Assembly: GCF_024168645.1 (NCBI RefSeq) | Contig: NZ_JALJWF010000001.1 | Span: forward strand, 5,707,501 to 5,771,500 | Length of the DNA: 64,000 bases | Direction of reading: 5' to 3' | Source: Pseudomonas sp. GGS8 | GTDB taxonomy: Bacteria > Pseudomonadota > Gammaproteobacteria > Pseudomonadales > Pseudomonadaceae | Shown here: positions 44,275 to 55,047 of the stretch, piece by piece | Layout of the letters: the number at the start of each line of letters is the position of its first letter | Numbering within the stretch: position 1 is the first letter of the stretch | Position numbers and translations under genes: made by a program | The notes under the pieces: model-generated | Told to the model about the DNA's origin: nothing | What the model saw: the letters and a program-made list of their open reading frames with translations, nothing else | The model's database searches: none

Positions 44275-45482
44275 TCAATCCTCCCGACGACTATCGATTC
44301 GAATGGCAAAGTTACCCAAAAGCTCCCTGTTCTCGAACATGATCTGATGCGCTTCCGGCAAATCTTTAAAATCGAAAACCCTAGTTAACCAAGGATTTAC
44401 CAGCCCCTGACAAACCAACTTATTGAATTCGCTGCATTGAGCCAGATTGGCGAAGTGAGAGCCCTGAAATCTTTTTTGTCGCATCCACTGATAGCGAATA
44501 TCGAAGGTGCCCTTGTATCCACTGGTGCCGGCACAAATAACCACCATTCCGCCGGGCGCGCACACAAAGGAGGATGTCGGAAATGTATCTTCGCCAGGAT
44601 GTTCAATGACAATACTGGGGTTCTTCTTATCCCCTACCAAACGCCATATTTCATGCTGAAAACGCCTGGCCTCACTCAGCCATTGGGCATATTCAACCGG
44701 ATTTTCTATATCGTCGAGTACGCCCCAATGTGCATACTTCTGACGATTGATCGTGCCTTTGGCACCAATCTGTCGACAGTAATCCGCTTTTTCGTCGCTG
44801 CTCACTACAGCAATGGGGATAGCTCCAGCGGCGTTGACCAATTGAATAGCCATTGAGCCCATTCCGCCGCTGCCCCCCATATAAGGACCACATCACCCGG
44901 TTTAACCGTATGCGGGGCAAAGCCATGCAGCATGCGGTAGGCCGTCGCCCCGCAGAGCATGTAAGACGCAGCCTGCTCCCAGTTCAAGTGCGCGGGCTTG
45001 GGCAGAATCGCCTGCCGCTTGACCCGTGTGTACTCCGCGAAGGCTCCAAAGTTGATTTCGTAACCCCAGATTTTTGCCGATTTATCCATGATCTCATCGG
45101 CCACTGCATCGCAATCCCACCAACCACAGTGCAGCACCACTTCATCACCGATAGCGATGTCGTGCACATCCTTGCCTACCGCTACGACGATTCCGGAAGC
45201 ATCGGATCCGGCAATATGAAAGTCATGTTTCTCACCGCGGGACCTTTGAAGATCAATGACATCGACTGGATATCCTCGTGCAGCCCAAACGCCATTGTGA
45301 TTGACACCAGCAGCCATGACCTTGACTAAGCACTCATCGGATTGAAAGCAAGGCACGGGTACCGATTCAAGAGCAAATGCGCTCAAAGGCTGGCCATACC
45401 TTTCAGATCTAATAGTTTGCGCCAACATCATCTCAGGAACATTGAGATTTGTAGGATCAAGCATCACGCCTACTGTGTTCAT
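44275..45482 (-). pseudogene. Crotonyl-CoA carboxylase/reductase homologue, split by a one-base frameshift
   Basis: Two abutting frames make one ~400-residue protein. The first runs from the ATG at 45482 (AAGGA upstream) through VNHNGVWAARGYP, HIAGSDASG and IWGYEINFGAFAEY to VVLIWG. The second continues GGSGGMGSMAIQL, VIEHPGEDTFPTS, MVVICAGTSGYKG and GSHFANLAQ to the stop at 44275. The break is the six-C run at 44873-44878; one more C restores GDVVLIWGGSGGMGSM. CCR enzymes reductively carboxylate enoyl-CoA to alkylmalonyl-CoA extender units, which fits the neighbouring AT. Sequencing error and real inactivation cannot be told apart here. It is first in the operon. Confidence 0.85.
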
Positions 45483-46067
45483 ATCTTGAGCATCCTTGTA
45501 CTTTTGATTACTTAAGTTAGAAATCCTTCCTCTACACACTTCACTACCAGCCACCGCGAACAGCAGGCCAATCACTCAAAAAAAACACGACAAAGCAGAC
45601 CGACAGATCAATTAATTACAGATCGCCAGCAAACCGAAACTAGTACAATTAAAAAATTCACGCAAAGGAAACACCTAAATTTCAGATGTTACTTACAACC
45701 AGCGAACTACCATTCCCAATTCAACCTCAGAAATCTCTCGAAACAGCGTAACCTTTTTCCTACAACCACAAAAAACATACAAACATCGCCTTATTAGCTG
45801 TGTGCAAGACCCGGTATTAACCGAAACATTCCGAGCAAGACATTTTTTCTTGTTATGAAAAGTACGCAATTCGGAGGAAAAACTATCCAAGGCGCATCAC
45901 CTGTGACTCAAAATTTTGGGTCAAAAAAACCCGCAGCTTTCGCAGCGGGGCTATGGGTATTAGCGCTTGGGGCTTGCCCACTCGCCACAAATATTTTCAG
46001 CTCTTCCACCTCAAGCAGGAACTGGATTTGAGCCTGCGCTACCAGCCGCTGTAACCGCCTCTCGAGC
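45483..46067. other. 585-base A+T-rich intergenic region at the proximal end of the biosynthetic cluster
   Basis: This region separates the cluster from host sulfur genes. About 45480-45900 is distinctly A+T-rich with no convincing gene (the short open frame at 45693-45890 lacks a ribosome site and family features). It should hold the promoter of the biosynthetic operon, but I cannot point to a defendable -35/-10 pair. From 45900 the composition returns to host type, with a terminator hairpin and a degenerate REP-like stretch (GTGGCGAGTGGGCAAGCCCC in reverse). Confidence 0.55.
45926..45951 (-). terminator. Intrinsic terminator downstream of tauE-like gene
   Basis: Read on the minus strand, CCCCGCTGCGAAAGCTGCGGG is followed by seven T residues (21 bases shown as stem parts: CCGC, loop, GCGG). 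It lies about 120 bases after the stop of the TauE/SafE gene and points away from it. Confidence 0.55.
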
Positions 46068-46868
46068 TTATGCCCTGAGCAACATATAACCCGCCACTAC
46101 CATGCAAATACTGGCAAAGCCGATCTGCAGCCCTCGGGCCGGCACCCGCGAGCAGAGTTTTCGGCCGAGGATCATTCCGACGATGCTGGCGACAATGAAC
46201 GACAGGCCCAAACCATCGATCCGCACCCCGGCGTGCAACGCGCCAATCACCCCGATGATCGAAATCAGACTGATCACCATCAACGACGTGGCGACGATGC
46301 CGCGCATCTGCACATCGGTCAGTTGCTTAAAGGCAGGCACTATCAGAAAACCGCCACCGACCCCCAGCAGCCCCGAAACGACGCCGGTCACCGCGCCGAG
46401 CGCGGCAAGAGTCGCGGTGCATTTGGCGGTCCAGGAAAAACGCCCGGTCTGGTGATCGAGCATGCAGTTTTTCTGGCCCCAGTTGGCATGGCCGTGATCG
46501 CTGGGGCCGTCATCGTGCTTTTCCGGGCGCAGCATCCGCCAGGCCACCATGACCATCAGCAGGCTGAACAGAATCATCAAGATCTTTTCCGGCAACTGAT
46601 GGGCGAAGTAGATACCCACCGGCGAAAACACCGCGCCGAGCAAAGCAATCAACAACGCCGCGCGATAGCGCACCAGGCCATGGCGCAAACCGTCGATCGC
46701 CCCGACCGCCGCTGCGCTGCCCACCGCGAACAAGGCGACGGGCGCCGCTTGGGTCATGGTCAGACCCAGCCCCAGCACCAGGGCCGGCACCGCAAGAATA
46801 CCGCCACCGGCGCCAGTCAAGCCGAGCACCAGGCCCATGACCAGGCCAAAAAAACTTGCCAACAACAT
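46068..46868 (-). CDS. TauE/SafE family sulfite exporter-like membrane protein
   Basis: The protein has 266 residues from the ATG at 46868; upstream in-frame codons add an unlikely extension. About eight membrane segments are present, with the family's glycine-rich repeat in both halves: LVLGLTGAGGGILAVPALVLG near the start (motif) and VVSGLLGVGGGFLIVPAF in the middle. Members export sulfite or organosulfur anions. It is divergent from a persulfide dioxygenase-like gene, so a sulfide or sulfite detoxification role is likely. Confidence 0.87.
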   Translation of the reverse strand: MLLASFFGLVMGLVLGLTGAGGGILAVPALVLGLGLTMTQAAPVALFAVGSAAAVGAIDGLRHGLVRYRAALLIALLGAVFSPVGIYFAHQLPEKILMILFSLLMVMVAWRMLRPEKHDDGPSDHGHANWGQKNCMLDHQTGRFSWTAKCTATLAALGAVTGVVSGLLGVGGGFLIVPAFKQLTDVQMRGIVATSLMVISLISIIGVIGALHAGVRIDGLGLSFIVASIVGMILGRKLCSRVPARGLQIGFASICMVVAGYMLLRA

Positions 46869-47031
46869 AAAACACTCATGATCCGCGAAAAAAGGCCGGG
46901 GACGCCCGGTATCGATTGAGTGACAGGATAGAGCCCGCACAGTTTTTTTCATTAATTGAATTGATGCGGGGCTGGTCAACGCAGGGAAAATGAAACTACC
47001 CTCAAGGCTTGTCCAAACAGAAACGGCCACC

Positions 47032-47895
47032 ATGCCCGCCTTGATTGAAGCCTTCCTCGACCCCGCATCGTCGACCTACAGCTACGTGATCTACGAGCAC
47101 GATGGCGGGGACTGCGCGATTGTCGACCCGGTGCTCGATTACAACGCCGCCGCCGGGCGTACCTCGACCGTCCAGGCCGACAAGATCATCGCCTTCGTTC
47201 GCCAACACCAGTTGCAGGTGCAATGGCTGCTGGAAACCCATGCCCATGCCGATCATCTGTCGGCCGCGCCGTATCTGCGTCGGGAACTGGGGGGCAAGAT
47301 TGCGATAGGTGAGTCGATCAGTAAGGTTCAGGGGGTGTTCAAGGCACTGTTCAACCTCGAACCGGGCTTTAGCGTCAATGGTTCACAGTTCGATCACCTG
47401 TTCGCCCCGGACGAGTCATTCCGCATTGGCAACCTCAAGGCCACGGCCCTGCATGTGCCCGGGCATACCCCGGCGGACATGGCTTATTTGATCGACGGCG
47501 ATGTGATTCTGGTGGGCGATACGCTGTTCATGCCGGACGTCGGCACCGCGCGCTGCGACTTCCCCGGCGGCAACGCCCACCAGATGTTTGCCTCGATCCG
47601 CAAACTGCTGGCCTTCCCCGCCAGCGTGCGCCTCTTCGTCTGCCACGATTACCCGCCCGAGGGCCGTGCCCCGCAATGCCAGAGTACGGTTGGCGAGCAG
47701 CGTAAAAGCAACATTCATATTCACGACGGCGTCGACGAAGCCTCTTTCGTGGCCATGCGCACCCAACGTGACGCCGGTTTGTGCATGCCGACGCTGTTGC
47801 TACCGGCGATTCAGGTGAATGTGCGGGCGGGGAATTTTCCGCCGGCGGAAGATAATGGCGTGACTTACCTGAAGATTCCCCTGAACCAACTCTGA
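47032..47895 (+). CDS. MBL-fold hydrolase, persulfide dioxygenase-like (Blh/ETHE1 type)
   Basis: The protein has 287 residues from the ATG at 47032; an ATG at 46990 would add a weak extension. Metal motif ETHAHADHLSAAPYL, then LHVPGHTPADMAYL, LVGDTLFMPDVGTARCDF and FVCHDYPP are typical of the ETHE1/Blh group. This group oxidises glutathione persulfide or removes sulfide-derived persulfides with iron in the active site. The divergent TauE-like exporter would remove the sulfite produced, as in known blh-tauE pairs. The function is inferred from family and context. Confidence 0.85.
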   Translation: MPALIEAFLDPASSTYSYVIYEHDGGDCAIVDPVLDYNAAAGRTSTVQADKIIAFVRQHQLQVQWLLETHAHADHLSAAPYLRRELGGKIAIGESISKVQGVFKALFNLEPGFSVNGSQFDHLFAPDESFRIGNLKATALHVPGHTPADMAYLIDGDVILVGDTLFMPDVGTARCDFPGGNAHQMFASIRKLLAFPASVRLFVCHDYPPEGRAPQCQSTVGEQRKSNIHIHDGVDEASFVAMRTQRDAGLCMPTLLLPAIQVNVRAGNFPPAEDNGVTYLKIPLNQL

Positions 47896-47929
47896 TCTTT
47901 GATCGTTCCCATGTTCCGCGTGGGAACGA

Positions 47930-48418
47930 TCAGTTGGCCAGGGTCAAGCCGTTGGCCGGCAACGGCAGCGCCGTCTTGTAGCGCACTTGCTTGAGCGCAA
48001 AGCTTGAACGAATGTTCGCCACCCCCGGCACCTTGGTCAGGAAGTCCATCATGAAGCGCTCCAGCGACTGGATGGTCGGCACCAACACACGGATCAAATA
48101 GTCCGGGTCGCCGGCCATCAAATAGCACTCCATCACTTCAGGGCGATCCGAAATCGCCTCTTCGAAATGCTGCAACGCCTCTTCCACCTGTTTCTCCAGG
48201 CTGACGTGAATGAACACATTCACATGCAACCCCAACAGATCGGCATCCAGCAGGGTCACCTGCTCACGAATCAGTCCTAATTCTTCCATCGCCTTGACCC
48301 GATTGAAGCACGGCGTCGGCGACAAGTTCACCGAGCGTGCGAGGTCGGCGTTGGTGATGCGCGCGTTCTCCTGAAGGCTGTTGAGAATGCCGATGTCGGT
48401 ACGGTCCAGTTTGCGCAT
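47930..48418 (-). CDS. bkdR: Lrp/AsnC-family regulator BkdR
   Basis: This 162-residue protein has an N-terminal HTH ([24 protein letters not shown], motif, with [15 protein letters not shown]) and a C-terminal RAM ligand domain ([20 protein letters not shown]). It is divergent from the bkd operon. In P. putida, BkdR binds this intergenic region and activates the operon in the presence of branched-chain amino acids. The 185-base gap (48419-48603) is the expected control region. Confidence 0.93.
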   Translation of the reverse strand: MRKLDRTDIGILNSLQENARITNADLARSVNLSPTPCFNRVKAMEELGLIREQVTLLDADLLGLHVNVFIHVSLEKQVEEALQHFEEAISDRPEVMECYLMAGDPDYLIRVLVPTIQSLERFMMDFLTKVPGVANIRSSFALKQVRYKTALPLPANGLTLAN

Positions 48419-48558
48419 GAGACAAAACCACCTGTTTTTTATGTTTATGCAGATTTTTTATCCTCAAATGACCTCCAGCGCAACGAAACACAGAGAAATA
48501 TTCTTCTTGGCCCGGCCTATGATTGTTGTAGGACAAGAATTCTTTTACCGAAGAATGA

Positions 48559-49839
<1,281 letters not shown>

Positions 49840-49840
49840 C

Positions 49841-50899
49841 ATGAACGATCACAACAATAATATTCAGTTGGAAACCGCCATGACCACGACCACCATGACC
49901 ATGATCCAGGCCCTGCGCTCGGCCATGGATGTGATGCTTGAGCGTGACGACAACGTCGTGGTGTTCGGCCAGGACGTGGGCTACTTCGGCGGCGTATTCC
50001 GTTGCACCGAAGGCCTGCAGAACAAGTACGGCACCTCCCGGGTGTTCGATGCACCGATTTCCGAAAGCGGCATCGTCGGTGTCGCCGTGGGCATGGGCGC
50101 TTACGGTTTGCGGCCAGTGGCCGAGATCCAGTTCGCCGACTACGTGTACCCGGCGTCGGACCAGATCATTTCCGAAGCCGCCCGCCTGCGCTATCGCTCG
50201 GCCGGCGAGTTCACCGCGCCGATGACCTTGCGCATGCCTTGCGGCGGCGGCATCTACGGCGGCCAGACCCACAGCCAGAGCATCGAGGCGATGTTCACCC
50301 AGGTCTGCGGTTTGCGCACCGTCATGCCGTCCAACCCTTACGACGCCAAAGGCCTGTTGATCGCCTCCATCGAAAACGATGACCCGGTGATCTTCCTCGA
50401 GCCGAAACGCCTGTACAACGGCCCGTTCGACGGTCACCACGAGCGCCCGGTAACCCCATGGTCCAAGCACCCGGCCGCGCAAGTACCGGACGGTTACTAC
50501 ACCGTGCCGCTGGACGTGGCCGCCATCACCCGCCCGGGCAAGGACGTGACCATCCTGACCTACGGCACCACGGTTTATGTGTCGCAAGTCGCCGCTGAAG
50601 AAACCGGCATCGACGCCGAAGTCATCGATCTGCGCAGCCTGTGGCCACTGGACCTGGAAACCATCGTCAAGTCGGTAAAGAAAACCGGACGCTGCGTGGT
50701 TGTTCACGAAGCGACCCGCACCTGCGGTTTCGGCGCCGAGCTGGTCGCACTGGTGCAAGAGCATTGCTTCCACTACCTGGAAGCGCCGATCGAGCGCGTC
50801 ACTGGCTGGGACACTCCCTACCCGCACGCGCAAGAGTGGGCGTATTTCCCTGGTCCGTCCCGTGTGGGCGCGGCTTTGCATCGGGTTATGGAGGTCTGA
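49841..50899 (+). CDS. bkdA2: Branched-chain 2-oxoacid dehydrogenase E1 beta subunit
   Basis: The protein has 352 residues. It contains VVVFGQDVGYFGGVFRCTEGL, FDAPISESGIVGVAVGMGAYG and FADYVYPASDQIISEAARLRYRS (motifs) of the transketolase-type pyrimidine-binding half, and a C-terminal domain with DLRSLWPLDLETIVKSVKKT and VVHEATRTCGFGAEL. It pairs with bkdA1 to form the heterotetrameric E1. Its stop overlaps the start of bkdB by one base (TGAATG arrangement). Confidence 0.95.
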   Translation: MNDHNNNIQLETAMTTTTMTMIQALRSAMDVMLERDDNVVVFGQDVGYFGGVFRCTEGLQNKYGTSRVFDAPISESGIVGVAVGMGAYGLRPVAEIQFADYVYPASDQIISEAARLRYRSAGEFTAPMTLRMPCGGGIYGGQTHSQSIEAMFTQVCGLRTVMPSNPYDAKGLLIASIENDDPVIFLEPKRLYNGPFDGHHERPVTPWSKHPAAQVPDGYYTVPLDVAAITRPGKDVTILTYGTTVYVSQVAAEETGIDAEVIDLRSLWPLDLETIVKSVKKTGRCVVVHEATRTCGFGAELVALVQEHCFHYLEAPIERVTGWDTPYPHAQEWAYFPGPSRVGAALHRVMEV

Positions 50900-52171
50900 A
50901 TGGGCACGCACGTTATTAAAATGCCGGACATTGGCGAAGGCATTGCAGAAGTTGAATTGTCGGTGTGGCACGTCAAGGTCGGCGACATGGTCGTCGAAGA
51001 TCAGGTACTCGCCGATGTGATGACCGACAAGGCGATGGTCGATATTCCATCCCCGGTGCACGGCAAGGTGATTGCGCTGGGCGGTCAGCCGGGCGAAGTC
51101 ATGGCGGTAGGCAGCGAGTTGATCCGCATTGAAGTCGAAGGCTCGGGCAACGTTAAAGAGTCGGCTGAGCCGGTGGTTGCCGTGAAAGAAGCGCCGGTGG
51201 CGCCTGCAAAAGTTGAAACCGTTGTTGAAAGCAAACCGGCTGCGACTCCGCGTCCGGCCGCCGTTTGCCAAGGCCCAATGGTCGCCCGCGAAGCCGATGA
51301 ACGTCCGCTGGCCTCCCCGGCCGTGCGCAAGCATGCGCTGGACCTCGGCATTCAATTGCGTCTGGTGCGTGGCACTGGCCCTGCCGGGCGCATTTTGCAC
51401 GAAGACCTCGACGCCTGGCTGGCTCAGGGTCAGTCGAACGCATCGACTGCCACCGCCGCTTACGCCCAGCGCAACGACGAACAGCAAATCCCGGTGATCG
51501 GCATGCGCCGCAAGATCGCCCAGCGCATGCAGGACGCCACCCAGCGTGCCGCCCACTTCAGTTACGTCGAAGAAGTTGACGTTACCGCCGTGGAAGAACT
51601 GCGCGCACACCTGAACGAAAAACACGGCGCGACCCGCGGCAAGCTGACGTTACTGCCGTTCCTGGTGCGCGCTCTGGTCGTGGCCCTGCGCGACTTCCCG
51701 CAGATCAACGCCCGTTACGACGACGAAGCCCAAATCATCACCCGCCTCGGCGCGGTGCATGTGGGCGTCGCCACGCAAGCCGACATCGGTTTGATGGTGC
51801 CGGTGGTGCGTCATGCCGAAGCCCGCAGCCTGTGGGACAACGCTGCGGAAATCTCCCGTTTGGCCACGGCTGCACGCACTGGCAAGGCCAGCCGTGATGA
51901 ATTGTCCGGCTCGACCATCACCCTGACCAGCCTCGGCGCCTTGGGCGGCATTGTCAGCACGCCAGTGCTGAACCTGCCGGAAGTGGCGATCGTCGGCGTG
52001 AACAAAATCGTCGAACGGCCAATGGTAGTCAAAGGCCAGATCGTGATCCGCAAGATGATGAACCTCTCCAGTTCCTTCGATCACCGCGTGGTCGATGGCA
52101 TGGACGCGGCGCTCTTCATCCAGGCCCTGCGCAGCCTGCTCGAACAACCCGCTACCCTGTTTGTGGAGTAG
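50900..52171 (+). CDS. bkdB: Branched-chain 2-oxoacid dehydrogenase E2 (lipoamide acyltransferase)
   Basis: The protein has 423 residues. Order: one lipoyl domain (about 1-80) with the lipoylated Lys in DVMTDKAMVDIPSP; an Ala/Pro/Val-rich linker; an E1/E3-binding domain (SPAVRKHALDLGIQLRLVRG, motif); and an acyltransferase domain ending SSSFDHRVVDGMDAALF with the catalytic His and Asp. It transfers the branched acyl group to CoA. It starts directly after bkdA2. Confidence 0.95.
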   Translation: MGTHVIKMPDIGEGIAEVELSVWHVKVGDMVVEDQVLADVMTDKAMVDIPSPVHGKVIALGGQPGEVMAVGSELIRIEVEGSGNVKESAEPVVAVKEAPVAPAKVETVVESKPAATPRPAAVCQGPMVAREADERPLASPAVRKHALDLGIQLRLVRGTGPAGRILHEDLDAWLAQGQSNASTATAAYAQRNDEQQIPVIGMRRKIAQRMQDATQRAAHFSYVEEVDVTAVEELRAHLNEKHGATRGKLTLLPFLVRALVVALRDFPQINARYDDEAQIITRLGAVHVGVATQADIGLMVPVVRHAEARSLWDNAAEISRLATAARTGKASRDELSGSTITLTSLGALGGIVSTPVLNLPEVAIVGVNKIVERPMVVKGQIVIRKMMNLSSSFDHRVVDGMDAALFIQALRSLLEQPATLFVE

Positions 52172-52174
52172 GTC

Positions 52175-53560
52175 ATGAAACAGACTCTGAACACCACGCT
52201 GCTCATCATCGGCGGTGGCCCTGGCGGCTATGTGACGGCGATCCGTGCCGGTCAGTTGGGCATTTCGACCATTCTGGTGGAAGGCCAATCGCTGGGTGGC
52301 ACCTGCCTGAACATCGGCTGCATTCCGTCCAAGGCGTTGATCCACGTCGCCGAACAGTTCCATCAGACACAACACCACAGCCAATACTCGGCGCTGGGTA
52401 TCAGCGTGTCGGCGCCGACCCTGGACATCGGCAAGAGCGTCGAGTGGAAGGACGCCATTGTTGATCGCCTGACCACCGGCGTCTCGGCACTGTTGAAGAA
52501 ACACAAGGTCCAGGTCATTCAAGGCTGGGCGAAAGTGATCGACGGCAAAACCGTGGAAGTCGGCGACACGCGGATTCAGTGCGAGCACCTGGTGCTGGCC
52601 ACCGGTTCGAAAAGCGTCAACCTGCCGATGTTGCCGATTGGCGGGCCGATCATTTCCTCCACCGAAGCCCTGGCGCCGAAAAGCGTGCCGAAACGGCTGG
52701 TCGTGGTCGGTGGCGGTTACATCGGCCTGGAGCTGGGGATTGCTTATCGTAAGCTCGGCGCCGAGGTCAGCGTGGTCGAGGCGCAGGATCGTATTCTGCC
52801 GGCTTACGATGCCGAACTGACCCATCCGGTGCACGAAGCACTCAAACAACTCGACGTGAAGCTTTACTTGAAGCACAGCGTTGAAGGCTTTGATTCACAA
52901 AGAAATTCTTTGCAAGTTCGCGACCCGAATGGCGACATCCTGAATCTTGCAACCGATCAGGTGCTGGTGGCCGTCGGTCGCAAGCCAAACACCCAGGGCT
53001 GGAACCTAGAAGCCTTGAATCTGGACATGAACGGTTCGGCGATCAAGATCGATAACCGTTGCCAGACCAGCATGCGTAACGTCTACGCCATCGGCGACCT
53101 GAGCGGCGAACCGATGCTCGCCCACCGTGCCATGGCTCAGGGCGAGATGGTCGCCGAACTGATCAGCGGCAAACACCGCGAGTTCAACCCGACCGCCATC
53201 GCCGCCGTGTGCTTCACTGACCCGGAACTGGTGGTGGTCGGCAAGACCCCGGACGAGGCCAAGGCTGCGGGGCTGGACTGCATTGTTTCCAGCTTCCCGT
53301 TCGCCGCCAATGGCCGAGCGATGACGCTGGAGTCGAAAAGCGGCTTCGTACGCGTTGTAGCGCGGCGTGACAATCATGTGATTGTTGGCTGGCAAGCGGT
53401 CGGTGTGGGCGTATCGGAGTTGTCGACGGCGTTCGGTCAAAGCCTGGAAATGGGCGCCCGGCTGGAAGACATCGCCGGCACCATCCACGCGCATCCGACG
53501 CTCGGCGAGGCGGTGCAGGAAGCAGCGCTGCGCGCCTTGGGCCATGCCCTGCATTTGTAA
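52175..53560 (+). CDS. lpdV: Dihydrolipoyl dehydrogenase E3, LPD-Val
   Basis: The protein has 461 residues. FAD-binding [17 protein letters not shown], redox disulfide [18 protein letters not shown]-binding [19 protein letters not shown], second FAD motif [16 protein letters not shown], and the C-terminal His-Glu pair [14 protein letters not shown] are all present. It reoxidises the lipoyl group of BkdB. It is last in the bkd operon, and a REP pair follows. Also called bkdC in some annotations. Confidence 0.95.
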   Translation: MKQTLNTTLLIIGGGPGGYVTAIRAGQLGISTILVEGQSLGGTCLNIGCIPSKALIHVAEQFHQTQHHSQYSALGISVSAPTLDIGKSVEWKDAIVDRLTTGVSALLKKHKVQVIQGWAKVIDGKTVEVGDTRIQCEHLVLATGSKSVNLPMLPIGGPIISSTEALAPKSVPKRLVVVGGGYIGLELGIAYRKLGAEVSVVEAQDRILPAYDAELTHPVHEALKQLDVKLYLKHSVEGFDSQRNSLQVRDPNGDILNLATDQVLVAVGRKPNTQGWNLEALNLDMNGSAIKIDNRCQTSMRNVYAIGDLSGEPMLAHRAMAQGEMVAELISGKHREFNPTAIAAVCFTDPELVVVGKTPDEAKAAGLDCIVSSFPFAANGRAMTLESKSGFVRVVARRDNHVIVGWQAVGVGVSELSTAFGQSLEMGARLEDIAGTIHAHPTLGEAVQEAALRALGHALHL

Positions 53561-53570
53561 CCGCTCAACT

Positions 53571-53641
53571 GTGGCGAGGGAGCTTGCTCCGGTTTTACCA
53601 GTGCTGCGCACTGGAACGGGAGCAAGCTCCCTCGCCACAGG
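53571..53641. repeat. REP pair after lpdV
   Basis: CTGTGGCGAGGGAGCTTGCTCC and GGAGCAAGCTCCCTCGCCACAG (arms; inverted) flank a short stem CAGTGCTGCGCACTG. It is a third REP subtype in the window (GAGGGAGCTTGCTCCC). Confidence 0.9.
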
Positions 53642-53814
53642 GTTTCGAATTATGAAGGATCGGCGGCAAGTTTCATGAGCAGGCTAAGAAATCTGCCAAT
53701 CACCCGATAGTCCGGGCTGCGAAATGGGCCAGGAATGAAGTATTGTTGTCCCCATCCAGAAAAATGTCAGAAGCCTTGAACCGCTTCGGCGGTTGTTAAG
53801 TGATAGAGGGTGTC

Positions 53815-54834
53815 ATGGGTAACGAAAGCATCAATTGGGACAAGCTGGGTTTTGACTACATCAAGACAGACAAGCGCTATCTGTCGCACTGGCGTAATGG
53901 CGAGTGGGACAAAGGCACCCTGACCGAAGATAACGTGCTGCACATCAGCGAAGGCTCCACTGCCCTTCACTATGGCCAGCAGTGCTTCGAAGGCCTGAAG
54001 GCCTACCGTTGCAAGGACGGTTCGATCAACCTGTTCCGCCCGGACCAGAACGCCGCACGCATGCAACGCAGCTGCGCGCGCCTGCTGATGCCGCAGGTGT
54101 CCACCGAACAGTTCATCGAAGCGTGCAAAGACGTGGTCCGCGCCAACGAGCGTTTCATCCCGCCTTACGGCACCGGCGGCGCGCTGTACCTGCGCCCGTT
54201 CGTGATCGGCGTGGGTGACAACATCGGCGTGCGTACCGCGCCCGAGTTCATCTTCTCGATCTTCGCCATCCCGGTCGGCGCCTACTTCAAGGGCGGCCTG
54301 ACCCCGCACAATTTCCTGATCTCCAGCTACGACCGTGCCGCCCCACAAGGCACCGGTGCGGCCAAGGTCGGTGGCAACTACGCCGCCAGCCTGATGCCAG
54401 GCTCCCAGGCCAAGAAGGCGCACTTCGCCGACTGCATCTACCTGGACCCGATGACCCACACCAAAATCGAAGAAGTCGGCTCGGCCAACTTCTTCGGGAT
54501 CACCCACGACAACAAGTTCGTCACCCCGAATTCCCCTTCGGTGTTGCCGGGCATCACCCGTCTGTCGTTGATCGAACTGGCCAAGACCCGTCTGGGCCTG
54601 GAAGTGGTCGAAGGTGACGTGTTCATCGACAAGCTGTCCGACTTCAAGGAAGCCGGTGCTTGCGGTACTGCTGCGGTGATCACCCCGATCGGCGGCATCA
54701 GCTACAACGACAAGCTGCACGTGTTCCACAGCGAAACCGAAGTCGGCCCGGTCACCCAGAAGCTCTACAAAGAGCTGACCGGTGTACAGACCGGCGAGAT
54801 CGAAGCGCCAGCGGGCTGGATCGTCAAGGTCTGA
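53815..54834 (+). CDS. ilvE: Branched-chain amino acid aminotransferase
   Basis: The protein has 339 residues from the ATG at 53815 (GAGGG upstream); an earlier in-frame start is unlikely. It is a fold-type IV PLP enzyme: YGQQCFEGLKAYRCKDGS, RPFVIGVGDN, the PLP-lysine in GAAKVGGNYAAS, EEVGSANFFG and GTAAVITPIGGI. It interconverts Val, Leu and Ile with their 2-oxoacids. It lies after the bkd operon, whose substrates it makes, but is separated by a REP and about 250 bases, so it is probably a separate unit. A strong terminator follows. Confidence 0.94.
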   Translation: MGNESINWDKLGFDYIKTDKRYLSHWRNGEWDKGTLTEDNVLHISEGSTALHYGQQCFEGLKAYRCKDGSINLFRPDQNAARMQRSCARLLMPQVSTEQFIEACKDVVRANERFIPPYGTGGALYLRPFVIGVGDNIGVRTAPEFIFSIFAIPVGAYFKGGLTPHNFLISSYDRAAPQGTGAAKVGGNYAASLMPGSQAKKAHFADCIYLDPMTHTKIEEVGSANFFGITHDNKFVTPNSPSVLPGITRLSLIELAKTRLGLEVVEGDVFIDKLSDFKEAGACGTAAVITPIGGISYNDKLHVFHSETEVGPVTQKLYKELTGVQTGEIEAPAGWIVKV

Positions 54835-54858
54835 TCTGACGCGACTGTCCGTTTGAAC

Positions 54859-54898
54859 AAAAAAGCCCGGTCTTCACGTTGAAGACCGGGCTTTTTTT
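54859..54898 (+). terminator. Strong intrinsic terminator after ilvE
   Basis: A perfect stem AGCCCGGTCTTCA / TGAAGACCGGGCT closes on a short CGT loop, with an A-run on the left and seven T residues on the right. Confidence 0.93.
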
Positions 54899-55047
54899 CG
54901 TCCGCGTTTCGCGCAAAACGTCACTAGACTTGCCACGTGCAACCCCAATCAACAGGTGCCGGCTGGAGTATCACAGGGCATTCCAGATCATCCTGGGTCT
55001 GGTTTACCTGGTGCTAGCGGTGCGGGTGGTGGAGATCGTCTGGGATT

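Noticed and set aside
45693..45890. 65-residue open frame in the A+T-rich gap
   Set aside because: No ribosome site, no similarity recognised; chance in low-GC DNA.
46004..46066. tRNA-like sequence near the tauE gene end
   Set aside because: No cloverleaf, no TTCGA loop or CCA-compatible acceptor stem.
45911..46067. Open minus-strand frame of about 50 codons after the tauE stop (LERRLQRLVAQAQIQFLLEV...)
   Set aside because: It has no start codon and runs into a REP-like stretch and a terminator; at most a gene remnant.
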